Positions 1 through 12,600 of a stretch of 64,000 bases of DNA are shown in pieces. How positions within the stretch are numbered: the first letter of the stretch is position 1; each line of letters starts with the position of its first letter. Both the position numbers and the translations under genes were made by a program. The notes beneath the pieces were generated by a model, which was given only the letters and a program-made list of their open reading frames with translations, did no database searches and was not told the DNA's origin. This DNA is from Colias croceus (Eukaryota; Arthropoda; Insecta; Lepidoptera; Pieridae), in NCBI RefSeq assembly GCF_905220415.1, contig NC_059539.1:8990001-9054000 (forward strand), given 5' to 3'.

Positions 1-631
1 GAGACCGATTTGATATCTGAACTAATAACCGATTAGGTTCTGTTGTGCTATTGCAACCCAGACCAATTAAGATATCTTTTTATTTTGAAAAACAATAGTC
101 ATAGAGTTAATACTATAGGTGAAAGTAATTAATTGTATTAATAAGGCGAAAACTTTTATTTTACTTTTGCGGATTTTGTAACAAAAAATATCATTCAGGT
201 CAGGTTCTTCATATTATCTATAAAATTTTGCCCATAATGTTTAATTTGAAACTATTTGTGTCGATTAATTTACTTTAAAAGTGATCAATTATTTCGGCTA
301 AATAAAGGCTAAAGAGAGTAAATCTAGACCGCAGACATGCAAAAATAGAATGAAAATCAATTGCCATGCGACTTGGTCAGCCCTCAGCTTGCAGTCTGAT
401 TGTGATCACTCTGTGAAACACACCCCTTATCGCTAATCTATCGTCTCGACACGTTCTCACCGAATCTTAAGGACTTGCATCAAGGTTGCGTTGTGTGACG
501 TGATATGTTTCCTTGCTTTTTTATGTTTCCTGCTTGCTATGTGCTTTGCATGAACTGTCGTATTGTCGTATTATCTTTTGACTATACTTTATGTTTGTTT
601 GATCGGTTTTGAAAATTATTTGTGTCTTCAG
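1..631. other. intron, no feature seen
   Basis: AT-rich intron upstream of the 632 exon of the PDZ scaffold gene. It ends in the acceptor TGTGTCTTCAG (621-631). No convincing exon, RNA gene or element was seen. Confidence 0.6.
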
Positions 632-3600
632 GAGTACGAGGAAGAGGGTCGACGTTCGAGGCGGCACTCGTCACCATGTAATTCACGAGAAGGGAGCACC
701 ACTGCGCTACACACGCAGCACTATGATGACACTGTAAGTACCCGTACATACTGAGTACACGTACACGTACCTCACATAACATGTTAACAGCGGCGTACTG
801 ACCTTATGTCAATGGGATAAGCAGATGTCTTTGAACGTGCCTTCTTGCGTTTCATTAACTTGATATGTGTATGGGATTTACCTTATTTACAATTTATTCA
901 AACACATTGTTAAAATTTTATGAAGCAGATACAACACGCTGCAGATTACGCTAATAAAATAAGTCAACATAAAACAATTCATAACAGAACAAGAGACTTA
1001 AAAATAGGAAATACTAAATAAGTTTATAAGCTCACAGTTCGCAGTAGAATAAGCTGCCAAGCGCCACGGTGGCTGATGAACTTGTCATATAATTGTGAAC
1101 GATGAATCACGTCCGATGGCAATCTATTTATGTCTCGAGATGTACACTTATCCCATAATTCATTACCTAGGAACATAATATATGCGATGTTTTCTCAGAA
1201 GACCGTGACGTCACGACTTCTAAACCTTCATAAGGAAAGTGTGATGCGGAATTGGATTGAGTTCAGAAGCACACTCATTTCCCTTTTTGCCTAACTGAAA
1301 ACTTTGGCGTGGAGCCAGCGCTCTATCATGGCTGTTCTCATTTTCGTTGCTAATGAAAAATTTTATGAATTTGGCGTATAATTCAAGACAACAATATACA
1401 GTTATGAGTTAAATATCTGCCTACTGATTAAAGTTAGTCTATTGACTTACATAATAAATAAACAATGGCAATTAAGGTGTGTAATCAACCGAGATCGATA
1501 CATTGAATCTTTCTAATTATATGAAATTGTACTATAAGTATGTAACAATAGCAGTTTGTGCTTAGATTATGGCTATCGACTCACCACATTATTCAACTTG
1601 ATACGTGTTGACATTTGGCATATCTCGGCCTTCCAGAGGCGTATGAAACAAGTCAGGGGTCAGAAAATGACTTATGAGACTTGATTAATGGTTATGCGCG
1701 TTGCCAGTGGTACATAAAAATAATGTATTGCCTATAGCAATCAGAGATCATGTATATATCCAACGGTGAAATAATTTTTGAAATCGGTCCGGTACTTTAA
1801 GAGATTATTTATTTGAATGCACAATAAACAAAGTAGTCAATTTAATAGAATTATAGGAGTAGGTATTGTTCAACTTATATGTTGACGTTATTTTAATTTG
1901 GAATCAAATTGTATGCCTACGAACCTTCACTCAAGTTTCAGTCGAGCGGTCGCACAACCTTTACGTTGTAATATAAGCTCTGTAACAACCTTCTATATAA
2001 AGTTACAGTGACATAAGATCTGACTCATATTTTGCCTTCTGTGTTCTAAAACATTTTGCTGTTATTACCTTTTTGAGAATATTGGTTCTTTAACCTTATA
2101 TTGCACTACTTTAAAAAGTATCAATTTCAATATCCATTCACTTGTGTAATATGTAATGAAAAATAAAACTTTTTTTTGAAATCTTTAATTCTTAGAGATT
2201 CGTCTATACATAGTGTCCTTAAATCTAAAATCAGTCTAAGCTACTTAACCTGAAAGTGAAGAAGCGAATCTTCGATTTACTATTTACAAGGAGTACAGAA
2301 GTTATAATTAACTTCGAAATGAGTTTAATTACTTTTCCAGTCGTTTAACTTTACTTTGATCGACGATTATTAACGTTATTTTGAAATTTTAAGAACTTAG
2401 GTACTTTTTATATCTCTATATACTAATATTTTTTTCGATACACAAATCAAAATTACAAAATTTAAGTTGTATTCAGAACAATGGTAGCACTAAAATTGTC
2501 ATGATGGTGTTTTTAAATTATTAAATTTCGTGGTTTCATTTCAATTCCAATAGATCCATAAAAAGTTTACAATTTAAGTACATACAGTTCTTAGCTAAAT
2601 TATTACAAAAAATAATAACAATACTGATAATGAAATAGAGCCATTTAAATAAATGAAAGTTCCGCTGCCTATCTACATCGTACTCAAGGACGTCAAAACC
2701 AAATGATTAAAACGATAAGATTTGATATTGAAAGATACTGAAATGGCATCGATACGGGTGGCCTCCCATCTATACTTTCAAAAACGCGTAAGTATCAAGT
2801 GTTGGGCAAGACAAATTATGCCTCATTACCTTAAATCCATAGGAAATAATCTTACATCTAATTATGATTAACGAAGCCATCATAGTTTCTCCTGAAGCGT
2901 TCGTCTCAGTTCCTCCGTGGCCTTAGCTAAATCTTTGTTGCCGTGCAGCCTCCCTTTCCCACTGAGGTCAGAGCAGTCATCTAGATAATCTTTCGGTGGT
3001 TCCGCAGGATATTTGCTGGCAAACTTGGGCCGTGGGATCTTTACGCGTTTCACGTCGCCCAACCAACTTTCCATTTTAGTCTCTTTTAGGGTTTCTGGGT
3101 TACAAAAAGTACCTGAAAAAAACGATATCGATCAACGTTAAGATAAGTGGTACACGACATTCAGCATATGGAGAAATATTTAGAAATAACAACAAACAAA
3201 AATGGCAGTAAATAGCAACTATTATTTATAAACAAACTATGATGTAAAACCTCATCGCCAGATTGAGTTCAATATCTATGTTAAGCAGTAATGTCACACA
3301 CTTAACCTAAATTTTAGAAACAGTTGCGTAAACTAGGATCGTTGGTGTGAAATTGCGAAATGTTGATTACAAATTATATAAAAATCACGTTACGCCGCGG
3401 GCGCCGGCACAATGTGTGAGTGTCAATGCCAATGCAATTGATTTCTAGTTTCCACGATGGAGTGGTGACCGTCTTTGGTCTTTATTCTAAAGACATTGTT
3501 TATGCGGAGACTGGTTTCGATGTGGGTTAAACAATACAAAGATTTAATTGGCTAACATGACGAATGTCGCTTTCGGTATTGTGTAGTGTGCTTGATTTCG

Positions 3601-6600
3601 ACTAATGTGTGTGCAATTTTTTTGTTATATTAGTTACGCACATGGTTTTTAACTCGTTATTATATATTTATATAGGTATTTCTTTGTTTGCAATTTACTC
3701 GATATCGCTAGAAATGAATGATCACAATTGACGCTTACGCAATGAACCTACGTGACGGGAACTTTCGCTGGCAATCTAATTAGCTTATAATAATAAAATT
3801 ATGTTGATGAATATTAATACCGGATAATCTGATTCATTCATTGCGCTTATAATATTAAAACAATAATATTTACGCACGATTAACTTTCTCCAGCGAAAGT
3901 GTGTCTAAGCGCAGTGACGATAATATATTTTGACGCTTTCAAAAATCTCAGCTTGCAATTTTGGGATTACCGATACGTAACGATACGCTGACCGTAATTG
4001 GTATCGATTAACCACTGAGTTTCGAAAATTCATATTTTGGCCGGTTCATACGTTTTGTATACCTACCTACTTAATAAACTTTGCAACGTAAAATCGATGC
4101 ATGAAAATTCATCCCCAGAAATATGGAATAGTTATCGTACTAAATAACAAGTTTTACAGTAGAAATAAGCAAACGTGAAATGTATAAAATTCGCTTGCTA
4201 GGTAAGAATAGATATAACATTTCTCGAAGAGTTCTTAGTATTTATGGCTATCGATCGCTGACAAAACTTCGTAATACAATAGGTAAGTTCTCTGTACATT
4301 TCTTGTGCACAAGCAGCACAACTTTTATTACAACAAATACAATATACCGTAAGATTGAAATCGCTACACTGGCATCAATGTAGTGTTCTAAATAAGCTAT
4401 TCCATTAATAAGAGCGGGATTGCGCCCAGTTGTAATCCGGCGAGGATTAAACGAATGCCTCGGAAACAATGAGGACAGTCCATTGTGTCGTTTCCGACTA
4501 GTTTTCATAAATAACAGACATCTCGCAATTTCAATTCAAATTATCTTACTTTAGGTATAGAATTTTTATGAATATTAAGTTTATTTTCGTTTGTATTTGG
4601 GACTGTCTATATGACCCGTGTCATTATAATCCTTTGAAATACCTCTGTGAGACTTTTTTAATAATTATTACACAAATCCTTCTGTCTATTAAACTGTGCA
4701 TAATACTAAAGTTTAGCCAACTAGAATATAATAGGACAACAAATACATTACACCTTATTTATACAGTATAATTAGTCTTCTAGTAGTTCCTCTACCAAAC
4801 CGACTTAACTGTAATAATGATGTATATTACACGGATGTAAATGTTAATTCTGCTAACGACAAATGCAGTTAAGTGGCGTTAAAAACCTCAAACAGTTACC
4901 GATATTACAACTACGATAAAAATATTAATTACCTCCACTTGAGGTATCACGCACTTCACAAGAAGTGTTTATGCTGTATATAATATAGCTACCTATATTT
5001 AACTGCCGTGAGTCAACAACTCAAACACAGGATTTGCGGTTGAAATTGCACTCGGCTCAAGATAATGTCGTAATCGTTCCGTGAAAGTGGACTGTTAGCG
5101 AGTTAAGGAGTTCGCACTTCGCACACTTTTCAAGCTTATTTGCGTCCAGATTCATCGCCTGTACATAATTCAAGTCTTTCTCTGTCCATTTATAAATTGA
5201 CATCCCGGGTAATTGGATGCCCTTGAAAGCAAATATACAATTTTCTCTATAAGGAGAGTTCGAATAAATTGGACTGTCATAGTGAAGTTAATCCGACCCA
5301 ACCCAACATTGGCGTTAATCCGGAACTCTTGGAAAATAATATCCTGTATAGAATTTCAGTTTCAGTCTTGTTTCAGTTGTCTTTCGATTGATAATAATTA
5401 ATAACAAAACAAATATTGAACTAATACATACTGTATAGTCAGAAATTTAAATTTGATTATTTAATTATTCAAAGATAGATTTACATAGGGAGTGTATTTT
5501 ATATATTATAATCAATCATAACTTACACTGTATTTATGACTGTAGACCATAATTATTGTACCTTTAACTGTAAGCTACAATTAAACAGTCTGGTTTGTTT
5601 ATACCGGCTAGGGCTTACTAAGCCGCATGACTCAGCCGTGGGTGCAATACCGGACCCCCTTTTTTTTTTTTTTTTTTTTATAGTGGGGAAATCTTCCAAA
5701 GATACCCACGGCCCCCGGGGAAGGAGCCGTGGGTTATGTCGGATTCTTACCGACTAAAACCCCACTGTGTTCCGTCGAGCCGCTTTAATGAGGGGGGCCG
5801 CGGGTATTTGTTAGAATTCTTCCGCAACCAATACCGGACCCCCTAACGCTACAGAATGAATCAAAGCGATTAAATCGCCGCTGATCCGATACTATTGAAC
5901 AAGAATGATATACGAGTTTCCCACAGTTAAGATAAATGCGCGCTAGCAATTAAATACGATTTCACAATCGAAACATAAAAATAAATCCAACATAAACATT
6001 TAATAGACCTATTTGTTTTTTATTTAATCGCTATCGTAAAAAAATATTTACCTATTGTATAAAATTACATATCCGATAATGAATTTACTGAATGTTTTGA
6101 TCAGCAATTCAGCATCATAATGGAATATTTGCATATACAAAGTAGATATCGCATAAATAGCGAAGTTGCTTTCTCCATTTCTATTACGATCGGTAAAATA
6201 TGAATCTAACGACATCATACCAATATGATACGAGTGTGTTGCGCTTGAGAGGAACATACCGCGAGATAAATTGGACTTGTCGCGTGCGTCAAACGATTCC
6301 GAGCGATCTTACAAGCACGTCCATTTGTAGATATAATGATAGTTGTACGCAATTACACGAAATGGCTTGTACTTTTTATTTTGCTTGCTATGAAAGTGGC
6401 CATTGTTCAAGTGCAATGTTATTGCACTATAGTATGAACTTATAATACTCGTTTTGCGATCATTTGATAAGATTTCATGGTTAAAATAAACCCAGGTCCA
6501 TTTATATAATCGGTGTATAGATCTTTTCTTAACATTGTTCCTATCATAATAATAAAATGCGAAAGTCTGTAACTACAATGGCTTTTAAATACTACAATGG

Positions 6601-9600
6601 GTCTTAGGAGTATTACGTTTTTCATTCAGAATATTATAGGCATTGTTACAGATCAAAATTGATTTAAATTGACTAGCTAGCTTTCAGAAACAATTTAAAT
6701 TTAAGAGATTGTATCAATTGTTTTATAAAGTAGTAAAAGATACGTACAACATATATAAATATAATATCCGCCAAAAGTTATGATATAAAGTGTCCCTAAA
6801 TAGAAGTTATTAGTTAATTCCGAGGCCATATAAGTCGAGATGGCTATAAAGCATTCCATGTAGAGGCATATTATGGTCTCATAATAATAGGTACGTATGT
6901 AGTTCTATCGTGACCAAGTTCTTAATGGCACTCTCATACGTGACATCGTAAATAACATCCAATTAAACTTACACTTGTCTGACTTTCACCGCGACATATC
7001 AGTTTTTTGTATTCCCTTCGTGTGTATGCCATGCCGTACCTAATAGACTGAATAAATGATGTACTTTAAAAGATCATGAATTAAATAGCCATTTCTTCAC
7101 TAAAGGTCACAATGATGCTAAATTGTGTTTTATAGCTTATTTTTCCTACATATTGTGTATTTTGATGGCATCGTTTTGTTTTTTATTGTTCTCATGTTCA
7201 ATGTGACCAAAATCCAGTATTTCCGTGCGTCGTAGAATAATATTATTTTATTTTAGGTATTTTGCTTTCGAACTAACACAGAGAGCTTGTACCAAATCTC
7301 CCGCAGTTATCTGAGTAGAGCAGGTGGCCAGCACGACTACAATAATGATTCTATACTTTCTCAGGACTTCGCCTTTCCGGGGTCATGTGTTGTAAACATG
7401 TAACATACGTTTAATTCGAAAATGGCAAAGTGTACCTGCATAATAGCACCGTATAATAATTCCGCATTTATGTCAAATTGAATTTGTATGGATAATGAGT
7501 TTAGATAGGCTTCGCATTTAACCCAGATTTCAGATTATGTGCTAGATTTGTTGATGTCATGATGATAATAATGAAAGAGTTTCTTTTTCTCTATTTCTTT
7601 GTCCGTTTTTTCACGGTTCAAATAAAGCACAGATTGGCATAATTTTTTTTATAAGTAGTTTATTTTTTATGAACGAAGCGAGTTGAAGCTAACGATTATA
7701 ATAATGGACGTAATTGTGTGAGTTAAAAAGTACAATATAGTTTAAATGTCGGATGAATTGAATATAAATGTTTATGCCCAATTTTTAACAAAGAACTAGG
7801 TATTGTGTCTTGAAATTAATTATGTAACCGCTTACTGGTTGCTCGCGTCTTTATTCTTTTATTACTCAATATGTAATTATCCTTACTTCAGCGAAGTATA
7901 AAAGGAAGAGATATGATTTTTGTTGCGAAGGTGACTATTTGAGTTTACCTAGTGTTTCTCAAGATACGATGATATAACGTATTATATGAATAAAAATTTT
8001 ACGATATCGCACAAGAAAATTACGAATACTAACAGCTACTTAAGTACAATTAAAGTTTTTAGTTAATATGTTCACTAAGAGCTCTTCATTTATTATGCAA
8101 CGTTAATACAATAAGTTATAAGTAAGAAAAAATGGGCTTGAAAAAAACCTCCGCGCAATTACTTAAAAATCTTTATTTACCAACCGTGATAAAACAACTA
8201 CGTTTTTAAAATTGCTTTACCTGTTCAAAACTTTCCAACTGGAAAATTTGGACATTTATATAAAACTTACGATAGAGCGCATAAGTTAGTACCACTCTTG
8301 GCTTGGACTTGTGGTGCCAAGTTTCGCGAAATTTTAAACTTCTTCAATTTCGTAGGTGTTTAAATAAGAAGTTATAAGATCGGCACGTGCATTATTGCAA
8401 GATAAACAGTATCGTGACAAGTCGCCGTAATTGCGGCCCGTTACAAGTGGTGATAATGAACATGCTCCACTTATCAGCCCCATACGACCGGGGCACCCAG
8501 TCACTCGTTAATATTGTCTTTACTGTTTACTTAATATCACATACTTTCTATATAATGATCTTAACCTCAACACCTTTACAGATGCAGTTACCCGCTTATA
8601 AGGCTTCTTACATTAAATACTAATAGATACCAAATAGCAAAACCACAAGTCAATCTCCTTACTGGAAATCGTGTGCTTATAAAAGAAATATAAGAAAATT
8701 TAAATTACTATTTTATTTTTAACCCATGGCTGACGCAAAATTACACGCCATAGACATAAAAACAACCCCGTGTATAAACACAGAAGAGCGGTAGGTACAA
8801 TAAAACATTACGAGATACGACCTTTGCTCCCGCTTTATTAATTTTACGTGATCCACGAAATTGTTTCCGTGTTATAAAACAATTCATAACAATTATTCAA
8901 ATATAGCTGCGAATATAACGCGCAAACTCATTAAGTTAATATGGGGCAGCAGCCGGTCCGCTGTAACATTTTAATTAGCCCATAACAGATGGCCTGGCTG
9001 CACCGCCCTTTAAAATTGTATGCAAAAAATTTGTGAAATTTATAACTGGGATAAAATAAAAATTATTAATGTCGTGAGTCTTAAGGCGAAATTAGGTCGA
9101 GGGTTCGAGAGTGCGAGTGTAACTTATTTGCATTGCATTGACAACATGCCAGACATCTTCAAAATTAGGATACACGGTACACCTTTATAAAATAAAGAAA
9201 TATGGAAGATGTTCTAGATACAGATTTCAAGAATTATGGTAAAAAATCATAGTTTGCTATTATGTAGTAAGAGGGAGGGGAGTTATCCGCATTTATAGAT
9301 TGTTCCGTAATGTTTTAGTTTTCTAAATATTCTCCACGATCAAGCCATATCTACCATAAAATATTATGAGAGCGATACTGTATAAGAATTTTTTATATGC
9401 AAAATTATTTCGCAGACAAGAAATTTATTATTGGCCAAGTGGTGAAACGATAAATTATACAATTTATTCGCTGTATAATTTATCGTTTCACAAAAGTCAA
9501 CAGAGACCAATACAAGTTTCTCGTTGAACCCGAGAGGTGCCCGCTAGTTTTACTTTTAAATAATTCACCGTTTTCTATCGTTTATGAAAATAAGAAAGCT

Positions 9601-12600
9601 GTGTGTGGTCTATTATGATGTATAATAAAGCAATACAACGGTTAACGGCCGGGATGTTTGGTTAGCGGGACCCGGCGCGGCGGCGCGTCTCATCCTACCG
9701 ATCAATCTTGCGTTTTACATCAATAATTAATTATCTGACATGTCTATCGATACAAAGCATTATTATTGTACGGGATAATGGTACGGCAAAGCCACATTAC
9801 CCACTTAAGATCTATGGATGCTAACTTCAACTATCAGTGCAAAAAGTATTTCAGTTTAAAGACTTTCCCAGTTTGGTATAAAAATTGTGCGATAAATTTG
9901 CCACAGAATAAAAATAGTTCACGTTTTACATCGATAATAAAGCCGTAATAAATAAATACTCATTTTGTTTGAACTTTCATACTAAGTTTATATTAATATA
10001 TTATGCACCTTTTTCCGACGTATTATATTTTAATGGATTAGATAAGTTTCCGATAAACGTGTCTAACTCTGCTATCATTGTGCTTGCAGTGATAATAATT
10101 CAGTCTTGTCTATGGATAATGCATCTTTGTTGTTAGTAGATCACGATTTACGAACCGCTAATAAACAATGAGATACGGCACTTTCCCAAAGAAACTGAGG
10201 GTACTGCCCTTCACTTCTTCAAATAGGCCGTAAAAGGACACCAACGCCTTAAGCCTTTACGAAAATATAGACTGAAGTTTATTTTTAAAAATTAATTATC
10301 AGTACCGGTTGCTACTATCTCTGACTCATTTCAAAGTCGATAATACTTATGTTTTTTTCGTCATAACAATATACAAATAAGTGTCATAGTTACTATTTCA
10401 ATATTCCTAAATCCTATGAATAATAATAGAAACTCACAAAATAATAAGTTTTAATTTTCCATGAAAATCATGATGATTTGAGGGTATATTGTATATAAAC
10501 CTACTTACTTAATAGAACAATAAATATATTATTTTATTATCATTACTTTAGCTATATAAAGGTTTTGAAATTACAATAATATTTAGCTATTGATTTAACA
10601 TGAACAAACACAAAACAATAGACATCCATTGTGACCAATTTATAGGTTAAGGATAATTGTGTGAAGGCAATGTAAAAAGTTAAAAGTGACATTAGATATA
10701 ACGATTAAAATTAACCTTAAACTACATAACAATGGCCAAAAACAGAATTGAACCGAGCGTGCTTCCACATGTTACTCAAGTAAAAAAGTTGACTGAAGTA
10801 GTGATTGTTTATATCCCGACATGCTGGATCAATGTTGGCAATGAACAGGTAAAATACGACAATCGAAACATTAACCTCGATTTAAGATTGACTCACCTGT
10901 CACGGCTATCCTCTTTACTACAAAAACCAACACTGGTTTCTATTTGTAAACAAGTTGGTGTGAGAGAAAATAACAAAAGACGTGCGCGCCAGTCGCCGTT
11001 CAGAGCAAGACTGGTCTACCAGCCGCGACTGTTTCTCTGTGCAAATCGAGTTCACTCCACACTCTCTTAAGCCAATCGACCACTGCATATGGAGTACGAT
11101 AAGCAATAAAACGCCATATGGTAGGCATTAGGTAGTAAATCTCCGACGTAATTTCACCGCCACCCACGCTTCCCTTTAATTGCCCAAGTAACCGTATTGT
11201 TACGTTCAAACTTTGACTTCATGCGCCTTGTTTAAGAGTGATTTAGAAAGCTCTTAACTATTGCCAATATTGATCCAGCGATAAGGCTGCAACTATTAAC
11301 ACGACTATATTTGACATAAAAATTAAGGTTTTTCTAATTGTCCATGGCAAAAGAAAACTTATAAACATTTGAATGTAAGTATATTACACTAAAAATAATC
11401 TACGCTTTAATTTCCAGATGTTATCTAGTTTTGGTCATGTTGGGTATTTGGAAAAATGTCAAATGTATCAAAATCTCCGCAATTCTAATAAAGTTATAAA
11501 TAATTCATTTCTACTGTGAAAGTAGTTATTATATAAACAGTAGGTACTGAGGTAACAGGATACATCGAGACATTATCAATAACGACTTAGCCTAGCTGTA
11601 TTTCCTAAAGATTCAGGTCTTTTGAGCCATGTTTTCGAAAGGTAGTGGAATTGGAGTTTCTTTGCATTTCCAAACTATGTATAAATGTTAAAACAAACTA
11701 TAACTGCCTGAAAATGAGAGTGTCCTTAGTCCAGAAAAAATGCATTCAAACTTTTGATCTCTTCCTGAAACTGGTAGTTTATACAATTAGTGGTTGCCTT
11801 AGCCCAGTAATATTGCATTCAAACTTTGTTCCGATTCGTGAAATTGGTAGTATTGTATTGTATCATTACTTCGATCCCGTTTGATTTACAAAGATTTATG
11901 GCAGGATTTTAAAGTACGGCTTAATTCTGATGTCTATAATTAAATTGTTTTTATCATCTCCGTTAGTTCTCACGGCCCGAACATCTGCCCCAAACTGGAC
12001 AAACCGGAAACTTTAGAGCTCTCCAGTGCGTTTCTTGAACCACATATCCTTTGCTTTTTCATCAACATCTATAATGGCTGATCACGCCTCCAATGCATTG
12101 GAGTCGATTCAAATTTCCTCCTTCTTTTCTTTTGTTATCCTACATTGTATATACATATATTATAAGTTTTGATCATTCACATCATAAAAAGGATCTCAAC
12201 ACGAAACATTTAAATATCTTAATAAGATAATATACGTATAGGACTTGCGCATTTCAATACTTTCGTATTTCACATACCTATTACTGAAATAAACTTGAAG
12301 AAGAAAGACTTATTTATAACAAAGAGTATTGAACATAACAATTTCAATGTATTTAAAATAAGACCAGAATCAATTTACTTCTAGGTATATGCCTTAAACA
12401 CATGCACCTATTTGATAATTCCGTTCTAATGTTACCACATGTTATTGTTTGTAACGAATGTATGTCTTTATGTAATTCTCCTGTTACTCGAACTAAGTGA
12501 TTATTGTCAAAAATATGAAATGTAATACGCATGCGCAATGTTGTTGCGCGTTTTATTGCATCGTAAAGCTTATAAAGTAATCTATTCAGTGCATAATCTT

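Noticed and set aside
8387..8623. 78-aa plus-strand open frame
   Set aside because: It lies in intron DNA with no matching splice phase to the PDZ gene and no recognisable motif.
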